NCBI GenBank assembly: GCA_002049455.2
Contig: KV918946.1
Coordinates: 62,001-126,000, forward strand
Origin: Porphyra umbilicalis
Taxonomy: Eukaryota > Rhodophyta > Bangiophyceae > Bangiales > Bangiaceae
DNA length: 64,000 bases
Reading direction: 5' to 3'
The number at the start of each line of letters is the position of its first letter. Position 1 is the first letter of the stretch. Of the stretch, positions 34,097 to 45,388 are shown in pieces. Made by a program: the position numbers and the translations under genes. The notes under the pieces are model-generated. The model did not search any database, was not told the DNA's origin, and saw only the letters and a program-made list of their open reading frames with translations.

Positions 34097-36133
34097 ATGG
34101 CGGCGCTTAAGCGAAGTGGCCGCTGCGGCTGCCGTGGCGGCGCCGGGCGCGGACGGAACCGTGCTGGGCGGGCCGGGAGTGTGGCCGGTGGGGCAATCAG
34201 ACGGCCGGGGTCGGGCGGGGGGCGCAAAACCCGTACGTCCATCCCGATAGGTAACAAAATCGCCCTTATTGAGATCACGGACGCTGGCCACTCGTAGGTA
34301 CAGACCCTGGCCATGTTTTCACTCAACAATAGCCCATCAGCCGCGCGGCACCTCTACCGGAAGCGGAGCGACTACAACAGGCGATCAGCGGCGTCGGAGG
34401 ACTTGTCGACGCTCTGCCTACTACGTCGGTCCTACTTTGAGTCGGTATCCTAGGGTTCGTGGGATTGGTACCGTAGCCTACAACAGGTGGCGGGACGGCA
34501 CCTATCGGTGTCAGGTGACCTTTTAGAAGCCCGGCCACGGTGGATAGCGACCGACCTCGGCGTTTCGGGATTCAAGGGCTCCCCTTGTTTCATCCAGAAG
34601 TGGGCGGCACGGAACAAGATGCACAACGTTGCCCTGTGGGGTCAAGGGGGGTCGGCTGACATTGAAGAGGCTGCGGCAACCATCTCCGAGGTCCGTTCCC
34701 AACTTGAGGCGTACCCTACGGCAAATATCTACAACATCGACGAAACAGGGCTTTTCTACCGGTGCATCCCCAACCGAGTTTATGTGGAGGCGGGCAAAAG
34801 GCGGCAGGCGAGGGGAACCAAAGCTATGAAAGCTCAAGATCGAATTACCCTTGTTTTTGCATGCAATGCAACCGAAACCCACAAGATACCGGCAGCCATT
34901 ATCGGTAAGGCCAAGTTGCCGATGTGCTTCAAGCGTCCCCGTCAGCCGTGTCCGCTTCCTTCCTTCTCCCAACCGAGTTCGTGGATGGACGGCGTGACCG
35001 TCATGTCCTGGTTTGAGACCGTCTTCCTGCCGGCAGTGCGAGTCCGCACGAGTCAACCAGTAGCCCTCATCTCCGACAATTGTGGGGCTCATGCGGAACT
35101 CGAGTGCAAGCACGTCGAGTTCATCTCTCTACCGCCCAGCTGCACGTCCGTCTACCAACCGTTGGACCTGGGAATTATTGCCTGTCTCAAGAGACGGTAC
35201 AAGCGACGATTACTATATCTTGTTGTGAGTGCTTTTAAGAACACCACAAGATTCCGCGCGGCAATAGAGGCCACATCGGCCGCGGAAGCGGGCACACCGG
35301 CCACACGAGTGGCCCAGTCGGCCGCCACGCGGTCAACCACTGCTGTGCTCCCTGCGATGGCAGCAGAGGCGTCGGCCGCGTCATCAGCAGAGAGCGCGAC
35401 GGCGGAGCGCGTGGAGGGTGCGCCAACCGTCTCAGGCCCTGGAGGGGCGCCCATGGGGATTGCGATCTTGGCGGCGATGGCAGGCCCGGCGGCTGGTCGG
35501 GCCCACACGGGGTCTGTAGCGGGCGGTGCGAGCGCCGGCGTGGGACAGTCCGCTGGCCTGGCATCGGGCCCGGTGCCGCGTGTAAGCTCTATGGCAATCG
35601 CGGTGCCGGGCGCAATGGCAGCCGACATGAGCGCTGCCCGCCGGGCGTTGATCCTGGATGCGGGACCCTACTCGGGTGCCACGCCGGCAATGGATGGCGC
35701 GTTGGCAGTAGCCGCTGCGGTAACGCCGCCTGTGGTAATGTTTGGGAACGGCAGCGGCACACCTGCGGCGGCCACTGGCGCGGGGATCTAGGACTCACCG
35801 TCGGACGGGCCCGCGGCCGCAGATCCTGGGCAGCCAGTTCGTAGCCGTTCACGCGCTCGAGCCCTCCCCGTGATGATCCGTAATGTCCCCGACGGTGCCG
35901 CGGCGCACTGGAAAGATGCGTCGGAGATTTTGAAGGCCGAGTGGGAGGCGGTCGAGCCGGCCACTATCGCGCACTGCTGGGTCAGGTCTACTATTTTACC
36001 TAGCGGGCTTGCCATGGATGTCACCGCATTGCACTGAGAGTACCGTGCATTATCTCGATCGGTAGCCGAGGATGTCAGTTCGGTAGTGACTGTAAGGGGG
36101 GGTTGTGGTTCTCGATTCATGTCAATTCCGTAG
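34097..36133 (+). pseudogene. pogo/CENP-B-like DDE transposase (copy 2), nonsense-riddled
   Basis: Same family as the minus-strand copy at 1.9-4.5 kb. One frame from the ATG at 34097 runs through a psq-type helix-turn-helix (TSIPIGNKIALIEITDAGH), a CENP-B-like region and the catalytic core with NIDETGLFYRC, LISDNCGAH and QPLDLGI, so all three Asp are present. An Ala/Gly/Pro spacer of about 190 residues follows, then the C-terminal motif (EWEAVEPATIAHCW). Stops interrupt the frame at 34295-34297, 34451-34453, 35789-35791 and 36035-36037, with no frameshift; the final stop is 36131-36133. It is inactive. It shows the reading frame that copy 1 lost near 3476. Confidence 0.8.
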
Positions 36134-38414
36134 TTTCTCATGTCGGCGACAGATCGACCTCTGCCTGACCGGGCTCATTCCTGCGATCGAGTGACCCCCC
36201 TGGCATTGATCAATACGTAGGCAGCACTGGTCTGTCTCAGAAAGCGACCGACAGCACGTAAATTGAGAGAGCCCAGCCCGGTGCGACACGAGAATGTATC
36301 GCTGGAACCGGAGCTACATGTGTCCGTAGGGGTGTCATATAAGCGGATATTGACTGTACAGACAATATTCTTGGCTGTATTTTCCAGCAGGAGAACCGGA
36401 GCGCTCCAGCGGAAATGGAAATGACCCGGGCGAGACTCTCCTGAGGCGAGCCATATTTTTCTTTTGCGGTGGGGATGAGAATAAGCCTTCGTCAGAGGCG
36501 AGTGTTTGAGAAGTGGGGTCAGACGGATACGTTGAGGAAGCGAGAAGCACGGCCGGGCGACAGCAGCGGCTGCAGCGGGCCCACTGTCTGTCCATTCGTG
36601 CTGGTCGAAGACGTGCCGCTTGCCCCGCTGGATGAGAATTGCCACACACACCCTGCGCAGCGGGGCTCGTTGCAGGATCCACGACGAGGGCGTTTTTTTC
36701 CCCCGATCGCTCGTTTTTGCTCGTGGACGAGGGTACTTTTCTCGTCAAAACCTCGTCACTCGGTTATGATATGCCTGATGGAGATTCTCAACTTTGACAA
36801 TGACAGCTCTTGGCCTGTACTATAGGTCATTTTAAGTGCCCCGAAGTCTTGACAAGTAGACAATAGAGGTCTATGCGCAAATTGCGAAAAGTCGTACAAG
36901 AGAGAGAAGGAGCCCCACAAGTAGGAGAAAAACATACTCAAGTGCAGCCCAATTGCTCACTCAACAGCGCATGATTGGGCCGCACAAGGCTTCCTCCTTG
37001 TTTTCCCGCCAATGCGCAGCGCGGTGGTTCGCAGCCACAAACAACGATCGCGGCTAACAAAAGACACACGTTGCATTGCCTCAGAATGGTCACCGAGTGC
37101 ATTTCATAACGACATGGTCCGAACACGGTGACGACGCGAACACGGGGAACCTGCCCTCAAGGGCCGCCGTGCGGCGTGCCATGCGCGGACCCACTCATCC
37201 GCACGTGTCTTAAAGCGGCAAATATCGCCTCTGCCTCCCTTTCGACTACTTACCGGGAAGACCCTGGCACCGCAGACATCCCCGGTGCTGGTCGCGACCT
37301 CGTGCCCCCGGGGTCCAGCATCTCCCCATTCTCCCAAGACTGTGGCACCCGCGTCAGCCGGCAATACCTGCCAATGGCTGCGAAAGGAACCCCTTCAGAT
37401 CAAGTAGCGGCAGCGATGGCGCTGCATGGAGGAATTGCGCTGGACATCGACTGGACTCCCTCAACGAAGGCGGTGGGGTCGCGAGGAATTTGCGGATTCA
37501 GCCGGGGTCACGAGCGGATCGGAACGCGCTCTCAGCCCCGTTCTTGAACGTCGGCGACTCGCGTCGTTCGGCTCCGGATGCATCCCGCTTCAGCTCGGTC
37601 GATGGGACTGATGAATTCTTAGTTCAGTTGTGTTTCCATTCTTTGACTCCTCAGGTTCATGACAGCTGGCGTCCACATTGGGCGTATCAATTCCATATTG
37701 CTCGCTTGAATCGACGTCCAAATCGCACGGACAGTCGTCTTCGCAGTATCTCCGGACCCTGTGAGCGACTGAATATGACCGCTTGCTAGCAGCGGGGTTT
37801 AAGAGCTCAAGGAGCTTCATGTTCAAACATCGTTGCGACCCTACTGGCTTGCTCGATGAGGCTTCATCGTCCCTTGTTACCTTTCTCATGCTCCATCTCA
37901 CACCATGCTGTTCTACATCACTTGAAGGCGCTCTCTGACGGTCCTGGAGCATCCAGGAACAGTGTGAAAAATGCAAATACGTAACAACAGACAAGCAGAG
38001 TATGAAATTCGTCGAGAACAGCTCTCACAAGGGCCTTCAAGGGGGGTTTATCACCAGCTTGACAGGTTTCTGGTCGACGAATCGAGAAAGAAGGGCCTCG
38101 TCGTGGATCGTGCGACGAGCCCCACTGCGCTGCCGACGAGTTCTATAAATAAGTCACTACAAACATACTGCAGAAGAACTTTGCCTGCTGTCAAATCAAG
38201 ACTCCCTTTGTCTTCACCGATGCCATGGGTTACACAAGGACGAGCCTCGTATGCCATAGACGTGTTTGATTGACTGATCGAGCCCCGAAAAAAAGAAAAA
38301 GAAAACACACACACACACACACACACACAAACGGACAGACGTTAGTCGGTCCGAAAAGCAACGGTTGTGCACGTGGCACACAACAAGTGGAACCCACCAG
38401 GGAGGTGGGCGGGA
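36134..38414. other. Stretch without a convincing gene
   Basis: No domain is seen on either strand. A roughly 45-bp segment containing CTCGTCGTGGATC and ACGAGCCCC occurs in opposite orientations near 36650-36695 and 38095-38135, which could be ends of a non-autonomous element. A CA repeat lies at 38303-38330. A segment GGTTACACAAGGA followed by CGTATGCCA (about 38228-38258) is repeated at 38727-38757 inside the DIRS-like element. Confidence 0.4.
38303..38330. repeat. (CA)n microsatellite
   Basis: About 13 uninterrupted AC repeats. Confidence 0.95.
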
Positions 38415-38728
38415 GACGATAAAACAGCGGACGTGCTGCGCCCAGGCAGTCAGTGGAGGGACGCGGCGGCGTCGCCTCTTATGGCGTGTTGGGGTGCGGA
38501 GAAGCGCAGGGCACCGCCGCGGTGTGGCTACCGCGTCGGCGGTGGCGTGTGCCCACCAGCGCTTCAGGGCCTGTGCGGCCCTAAAGACGCCCCCCCCCCC
38601 AGCAGCTCCGGGTGATCCCGGGGGATCACCCAGCGCCCTAAGTCTTCCGTCTATTAACTATCACGCAAGTCGGCGACGCTCATAAGAAGAGTCAATCACC
38701 GATAAATCAAAGCATAGATACGTGGGGT
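38415..38728 (-). repeat. Direct repeat at the 3' side of the DIRS-like element
   Basis: Matches 43177-43490 at a constant offset of 4,762 bp, with a few per cent difference. It contains a perfect hairpin (GGGTGATCCC at 38610-38619, its complement at 38622-38631) and a run of C residues. The short ORFs in it are the same in both copies and are not genes. Confidence 0.9.
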
Positions 38729-38789
38729 TACACAAGGAGGAGCTGCGTATGCCAACCCAATCCAGTACGGGCGTGCGCTCGCCGGCGGG

Positions 38790-40040
38790 TCACGCAGGGA
38801 ACAATCGCCCGTAAAAACACCGATCATAACACGACGGCACGACGAGGGTGGAGATGTAGGACTCCGCCAGCGTCCGATCCGTCGTGTTGGTCAGCTCTGC
38901 AATGGCATCCCGTGGCACGCCGGCCGCGTTGGCCGCCGTCGCGCCGCCCTTCTTGAGCGAGTGAGAGGAGTAAATGGTGCCAACCGGAGCGGTCACGTCA
39001 AGCCTGAAAAGCCCCTCTCGGAGCCAGCCCGTGATGACGCCGCTGGCCGCGCGGGCGGCGCAGCTGGTGAAGAGGCGGGTGCCTGCCGAGGCCCCGGCCG
39101 AGCGAAGGTCGGCCAGCAGGCGGGCCAGCAGCTGCCGCGGCACGTCGTACGCACCGTCGTGCGCCGGGGGTAAGGTGCGGGCAATCAGCCTGTCACGGGC
39201 GGCGGTCTTGTGGTCAGGTACTCGGTAGCATGTGCGGCCATCTGCGGGAAGCTGCACGTCGGCGACGCAGAGGCCGGTGATGTCGCCGGCGCGCCGCATC
39301 CACCAAAATTGTAAAACCACCGCCGTCAAGCGGGGGCGCAAAATCGTGGGGGAGTAGCACGCCAGCATTGCCAACCGCCAAGCGACCGCCGACGGCAGTG
39401 GGATGCAATTCGGCTTGGTCTACGCCCGCAGTAGCAGGCCCGCCCGGCGGAGGCCGGCCTTTGCCTCCCTCACCGCGGCGGCGTCGCAAGGGTTGCCGTA
39501 CCCGGCCCCCAGGTGCCTTTTCCGCACCGCTGCCAACATCGTCTTGAGGGACGTGGCCACCCGGTTGCCGCAGCGCCACTGGTGGCCGACGTACTCAATA
39601 ATGGTGGCGGTAGTGGCGGGCACAGAGCACCGGCCGCGGCCACGGCAGTAAGCCCCAAAGGCAGCCCACTGGCCACCGTAGCGGTCGGCTGTGGAAGCCC
39701 TTACCGACGAAAGGCGGAGAAAGCGAGCGGCAGCTCCATCAGGGCTGCCGCCGAAGGCGGAACGAGCCAGCGCTTGGCCCTGCGCTCGGCGCCAACGGCG
39801 CCCGAGCGCACCGTGTGGCGTCGTGTGTGGGCAGCTGCCCCGACCGCTATCTGCCTCCGCCACTGCACGTCCGCTTCTGCAACGCCTCAACTGACAAAGC
39901 GAAACACCGCCAAGCGCCACGTCGGGTGCGGCGCCGGCTGTCTGCTGCAGCCGGACGAGAAGACGCCTGCCACCTTGGGCAGTAGCCATGCCTCGTTGGC
40001 GCGTTCCACCGCGCGCGACCACCAGCTCTGCGCTGTCCAC
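38790..40040 (-). pseudogene. Tyrosine recombinase of the DIRS-like element, one stop
   Basis: Enzyme that would insert the circular cDNA by site-specific recombination, without duplicating the target. The N-terminal half resembles a phage-integrase core-binding domain (STADRYGGQWAAFGAYC). A TAG at 39420-39422 separates it, in frame, from the catalytic half, which shows RRAGDITGL (first catalytic Arg region), SSHSLKKGGAT (the HxxR box, here HxxK) and ESYISTL with the likely nucleophile Tyr. It overlaps the preceding RT ORF by about 150 bp in another frame, common in DIRS elements. The Lys in place of Arg may be further decay. Confidence 0.8.
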
Positions 40041-41725
40041 AACGACAAGAGGACCGTGGCGTTTGCGCCCTCGGCTACGATCTTGTCCACCACGCGGCTG
40101 GCCTGCGCAAATGGCGGGGTCACCCAGCTGTTATCCGACCCCGCCCACGACACCGAGAAAGCGTCCACCGCCTTTGTGCCCGGGCAGTGGTGTCGAGAGG
40201 TGAACCGCGGACAGTGCGTGTTGAGGGCAGACGCGAAGCGGTCCACGGTGTGGACGCCGTACATCTCGTCGAGGCGGCTGTAGTACTTGGGGTGCAGCCG
40301 CCAGTCGTCGCTGTCGTTTTGCAGGGATGAGGCGTCGGTCCAAAAGTTGGCCAAAGAGGCCAGCCAGGACACGTCCAACGTTACGCCAAACAGCTCCACC
40401 ACCTTGTGCAGCTGCCGCAGCTCCGTCATCAGCGCGGCGGAGCGGCTGGTAAACGAGTTGACAACGTGCATCGCCACGCGGCTGTCGACCCGCAGCCGCA
40501 AGACACCCAGCCTGTCGGCCAGCTGCTTTCCGAAAGCGAGAAGGCAGAACCGCACCGCCCACAGCTCTTTTAAGTTGATGTGCAGGTTCCTCTGCGTCAT
40601 CTTGAAGAAGCCGGCGGCGGGCAGCAGGTGTCCCCAGTGCCCCCACCACCCCCAGGGCGAGGCGTCTGTGGTGAGCTCGCCCACCGTGGACGGCCACAGC
40701 GCGCGGCCCACGACAACTTCCCGGCCGAGGCCGGAGAACCAACCCAGGTCCCTGACCGCGCCATGTCACAGCCGGGGAGTGCCGGTGCGTCGCGTTTGCG
40801 CGTTGTACAATCGACGCAGGTAAAACCGCGCCGAGAGCACTGCCAGGCCGCACGACACCGCGGTGCTCGTGAAGCGGCAAAGCGCCGTTTCCGACACGCG
40901 GCGGTTGCCCGCCGCGGCGTCCCAGAGTAGCGCCTTGGCGCCGTTCACGACCTTGTCCAGCCGCTCCTTGGGCAGGAGAAGCAGCCGGCGGCGCGTGTCG
41001 GCGAGGAACCCCAGGATGGGGAGCCTCGTGGTGCCGGCGGCGACGCCCTTCGTGGCGTGAACATTCACGCCCAAGTCATTGAACAGCTGCAAGATATCAA
41101 GCCGCCCCGAGGCAGCCGACGCCGCCGAGGACGGCTGCTCGCCCCACCCCGTCGCTGCGAAGTCGTCGACGTACGCCAACACGTGGTAGCCCTTGAGCCG
41201 CAACGCGGCCACCACTGCGCACATCACCTTTGTCCGCGCTCAGGGTGACAGCCGCATGCCGAACGGCAGCACCCTGGGCTCGTACACTGCCCCATCCACC
41301 ATGAATCGGAAGTACTTGCGGTGCGCCGGGAAAATTCGGACGTGATAAAATGCGTCTTTCACGTCCCATGACACGAGGTGCTCGTCGGGGAGCACGCCGC
41401 CAAGGAAGCATGCCAACCTCTGGTACTTGAACAGCCGCGCCGCGATGTACTTATTGATCCGCCTCAGGTCTACCACCGTCCTGTCCTGTGCCCCGTGCAC
41501 CACGAAGGTGGGGGATACCCAAACCTAGCCGGCCGCTGCCGCCTTGCTTAGACGGCGGAAGTAGCCGGCCTGCACCCACCGCTTCGCCTCCTTGGCACAA
41601 CAGGAGAGCTCCGCGTTGGGCAGCGGGTAGCCTTCCGAGCGGGTGGGCGCGGGGGTGGAGACCCAGGGAATACGCAGTCCGTATAGGATCGTGCGCAAAA
41701 CCCAGGGTCCCGCCCCCAGCGCCTC
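39887..41725 (-). pseudogene. DIRS-type RT, RNase H and methyltransferase-like ORF, three stops
   Basis: Reverse transcriptase of DIRS type: VVDLRRINKYI, WDVKDAFYHV and VLAYVDDFAATG with the catalytic YVDD intact. RNase H follows (LTTDASPWGWWG, NLKELWAVRF, VDSRVAMHVV). Then comes a segment like the Dam-type methyltransferase region known in DIRS elements (YGVHTVDRFASALN, then TPPF where NPPF/DPPY is usual), ending in ATVLLSLWTAQSWW. Stops at 41525-41527, 41240-41242 and 40766-40768 interrupt an otherwise continuous frame. Upstream of 41725 a TAA precedes the recognisable N-terminal part (LRTILYGLRIPWVS). Confidence 0.85.
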
Positions 41726-41942
41726 TTACGCGCGCGCGGCTAGTTGGAGGGTGGAAAAAGGTGAGCCGGCCGCCGCCGCCTCGCCCTCCTCGGCCACCAT
41801 CTTCTCGCGTCGACGCTGCCACTTGCTCGGGTGGCGTCAGGTCTTGCGTGCCTTGGGTGCAGCCACGCCCCCCGGCACGCGATGGGGCGGGCCCGACCCC
41901 CGGGATGGGCGGGAGGTCGGCGAGGCCCGGACCGGCGTGCAT

Positions 41943-42696
41943 CTAGGCGCCCTTGGGGCGCCCCCCTCGGCCGGTCTTGGCCGTCGCGGGGGCCGTGGCG
42001 TCGCCGCGAATGCCGCTGGCCTGCCGTTCACCGTGTCGGCGGGCGGCGAGCTTGACGAAGCTCTCGGTCTGGGCGGTCTGCAGGAACTCGAACGCGGGGC
42101 AGTACACAGCGGCGTGCGTGTCCTGGAAGACAATCGTGCGTAGAGTCTCCGCAGCTGCTCCATCGGTCGTTGCCAGGTCCAGCACCTTGTACCGCGCGCT
42201 GGCCAGGACGAACAGCTGATGGGGCGCCACCCGAGTGTCTCTGACGAATGACGATGTCTTGCGCCCGCGCGCCAATGTCGCCTGCTCGTGCGTGAGCTGG
42301 CGGTTGTACAGGAAAGGCAATCACGCGCAGATGCTCTACAAAAACTCGAGGTCGTGCGCAGCCTTGCCGCCGATTCGGGCCTGGGTGCGGGCGTAGCGCG
42401 TGTCGCCGGTGACGTCAAACGGGGCGAGGAACGCCAGCCAGGGGCTGCCGTCGGGCGATGAAATAAAGCCCCGAATAACCGGGGACGCCGCCCGGACCTT
42501 GGCCACCTGCTTCAGGTCGAACGGGCTCACGTACGCCTGCTTGTTGCGCCCGTAGTCTTGGTCCCAGTCCTCCGAGTAGTCGCTGTCGTCCAACTCGTCG
42601 CCGTCAGTGGCGTCGTCGCCGTCGTCGGGGTTGGGAGGGCCGCCGCCGCCGCCGCCCGGAGGGCCGCCGCCGCCGCCACCGTCGTCACCACTGCCT

Positions 42697-42731
<35 letters not shown>

Positions 42732-43148
42732 TCCGTCCCCGCCGCCGGCACCACCACCGCCGCCACCACGGCCGTCACCGCCACCGCCGCCGCCGTCGCC
42801 ACCGCCTCCGTCAGAGCTGGAACCGGTGCCACTGCCGCAACACCCCGCGGGAGGACCTCCGCCACCGCCGCCACCGCCCCCCCCGCCGCCGGCGTCGGCG
42901 CCGCCACTGCCGCGGCCGCCGCGACGCGTCCGACCACCGCCGGCGCAGGACTTGCCCTCGGGGGAGGGCCCGGACAGCAGGGCCCAGAGGATTGTCAAAA
43001 GCCACAGGGTTGGGTGGGTTACCCAAGAATTACCCGTCGCCCCTCGCAAGGGGCCGGGACGGCTGGACAGTGCGTCCGAAAGGCCGTTCCCCAGAAGGGG
43101 TGCTGCCGTCAGGAGTGACGACATGGATCGGGGCCGCGTCGAGCCCAC
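41943..43148 (-). pseudogene. gag-like ORF of the DIRS-like element, two stops
   Basis: First ORF of the element. The N-terminal half is an extreme Gly-rich tract (GGN codons, about 42640-42960), then an acidic patch (DDATDGDELDDSDYSEDW), then an ordinary globular segment (VSPFDLKQVAKVRAASPVIRGF). Stops at 42336-42338 and 42321-42323 are followed in the same frame by a helical segment (ETLRTIVFQDTHAAVY) and a basic tail ending at 41943. Position and composition fit the gag-like protein of DIRS elements; no motif proves it. Confidence 0.6.
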
Positions 43149-43176
43149 CGATGACCGGTAGACGCTGTTTTCCGTA

Positions 43177-43490
43177 GACGGAAAAACGGCGGACGTGCTG
43201 CGCCCAGGCAGTCAGTGGAGGGACGCGGCGGCGTCGCCTCTTATGGCGTGTTGGGGTGCGGGGAAGCGCAGGGCACCGCCGCGGTGTGGCTACCGCGTCG
43301 GCGGTGGCGTGTGCCCACCAGCGCTTCAGGGCCTGTGCGGCCCTAAAGACGCCCCCCCCCCCAGCAGTTCCGGGTGATCCCGGGGGATCACCCAGCGCCC
43401 TAAGTCTTCCGTCTATTAACTATCACGCAAGTCGGCGACGCTTATGAGGGGAGTCAATAACCGATAAATCAAAGCGTAGATACGTGGGGT
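43177..43490 (-). repeat. Direct repeat at the 5' side of the DIRS-like element
   Basis: Counterpart of 38415-38728, same orientation and length, with the same hairpin at 43372-43393. It ends 29 bp before the gag-like ORF and probably carries the promoter. Confidence 0.9.
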
Positions 43491-45252
43491 AGACCCTGCC
43501 GCACGGATACTATCCGTCAATATTTGGAACGCATCACGACCATTACATATATCCTTGAAACCGATCGGGATGAATTTCGATAAATGGTAATGCTAGGAAT
43601 GGATGGGGTCTTCTCTTAGTTTTGCCGTTTGTTCCAACCACATGTGGCACCTTTGTGCCCGTTTCGGGGCCATATTCAAAGCTTTTCTGGGTCTTAGTCA
43701 AACATTTTTTCGCGTCAGCAACACATGGGGAGGAGGCCGTGTTTCTCTCCCCGTCCCCTACCCCCCCCACGCCCGCTCCAACAGCCACGGTCGATCGGAG
43801 GCAGTCCCGATTGTATCGCCGCTGTCGTCGCCGCCGCGGTGGCGGCTACGGGGCCGCGTCGGCAGCGGCGGAGTGAACGGACGCCACGCCAGTCGGGCGG
43901 CGGTCCCCCCCTGGCTGCCGCGACGGGCCCGATAGTTTCGCTGACGGGCGCGGCGTGCGCGACGCGGCCGCGGCCGTTGGCGGCGGCCGCGGGTGCCGCC
44001 GCATGCCCCCCCCCGCCGGCCCATGACGGGCGGCCAGCTGGGGCGACGGCGGCGACGGTGGGCGGCGTGGCCGCCGCTGCCGCGTTGCAGTTGCGACAGC
44101 CGTGGCGCTGGTGCTGCCGGCGACACGCGGCGACACCGTGCGGCCGCGGAGCGACGGGTGGCGGCGGCGGCGGCGGCGGCAGCCGGCAGTGCGGCGCGTG
44201 GCCGTGGCAGTGCGCCCACACGCACGGTCGAAACGGCTCGGGCCGTGGTGTTGGTGTCGCGCCGGTGGGGGGGTGCGGTGGCAGCGTCTCGGCGGCGGTC
44301 GGCGACCCGCGCCGCCCATCTGGGTGTCTGCTGCGCCCCTAATGACCGACGGATCAGCCGAGTACGTTGTGCGGGCGCGCGGGCGGGCGGGATACGACGC
44401 GCACCTGCGCCACCTGTCAGCGGGCGGCGCGCGACGCGGTCGGCCGTGTCGACGGCCGCACGGCCCGCCTCTCTTTGCGGCTGCCATCGGCTTGCGACCG
44501 GCGGGCGACTGCCGCGATAGGCGCGTTTCGGACACGCGGGTGTCTCTTGAAGCGTCTACTGCCCCCCCTAGGGGCCTTCCAAGCAGTGCGGCGGCAGCGG
44601 CGGCCCGGCTGCCGCGACTCGATATGCCCCTGCATCCGCCGCGGGTGCCGTTGGGGAGGGCGTGCGCGGCGGAGGGGGGGCGCCCCACGGCAACATCACG
44701 GGTGGGGGAGGCGCCTCCCCGCGAGACTGGCGGCGCAGCCGCTTTTGTCGGTGGCGGCAGCGCGGTGTGGGGGTAGTCCTGGTAAGTCTGGAGGGACACA
44801 TGCTCTGGCTTGGAACGGCCGTTGCCCACCTTCACGGGGTCTGCCGTTTTTGTCTTCCTTTATTTTTGTGGAGCTTGCCTTGCTTGACTGGCTGGGGTGG
44901 CACGCCCTGCGGCTGTTTCGTTGCGCTTCACGATTCCTTTCATCGGCCCCGGTGGTCGCGCTGCGGCTGTCGACGCTGCTGACGCGCGGGCGGCGACATC
45001 CGCCCCCTTGCGCTGCCCGCTGCCCTGTGGCGCCGACGACGGCGGCGGCGGCTGCGGCGGCGCCCGCCCCACCTCCCTCTTGCGCTGATGGGGCTGGCGT
45101 CGCCGCCGCCGTGGCGCGGTGACTACCGCTGGGGGGAATGACCCGTCCGCCAGCCACCGCTTGCGTCCACTGCCCTCTGTCGGGAAGCTCGCCCTCGAAA
45201 GACGGAACGCCACACCAGAGACGTCTGCGATTTGTTCTTCTCTCGGCACGGC
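43491..45252. other. Low-complexity stretch, no gene called
   Basis: From about 43780 to 45120 the DNA is GCC/CGG-rich and open on both strands (for example 43846-44835 minus, 44102-44776 plus). The translations are Ala/Arg/Gly/Pro mixtures without motifs. Confidence 0.45.
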
Positions 45253-45388
45253 TACAGCCGTTCTCCCAAAAATCCCGCACTCCGACAGTTGCAAGAGAGC
45301 TCAAAATCGGCCACTACGACCCCGCAGAGGCCGATTTGGACCTCTTTTGTAACAGTTTGAGTGCGGGATTTTTGGGAGAACGGCTGTA
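45253..45388. mobile_element. MITE with 28-bp inverted repeats and TA flanks
   Basis: TACAGCCGTTCTCCCAAAAA (45253 onward) and its exact complement (ending 45388) form 30-bp perfect arms, and weaker complementarity continues through most of the 136 bp. If TA is the duplicated target, the inverted repeats start CAG, as in Tc1/mariner and pogo elements. It could be a non-autonomous relative of the pogo-like transposons here, whose own ends I could not find. Confidence 0.75.

Larger units (their letters stand above)
38415..43490 (-). mobile_element. DIRS-like tyrosine-recombinase retrotransposon with direct repeats
   Basis: On the minus strand gag, RT-RNase H-methyltransferase-like and tyrosine recombinase ORFs follow in the DIRS order, and the last two overlap in different frames. 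No integrase or aspartic protease is present. Instead of LTRs, 0.31-kb direct repeats (43177-43490 and 38415-38728) lie tightly around the ORFs (29 and 61 bp away). A shorter segment near 38727-38757 is repeated at 38228-38258, beyond the outer repeat, suggesting the split direct-repeat plan (A1, ORFs, B1-A2-B2) of PAT/Ngaro-type elements. Every ORF has in-frame stops, so the copy is dead. Confidence 0.85.

Noticed and set aside
38427-43377. Two matching short plus ORFs (60 and 82 codons) near 38.4 and 43.2 kb
   Set aside because: They fall inside the direct repeats of the DIRS-like element.
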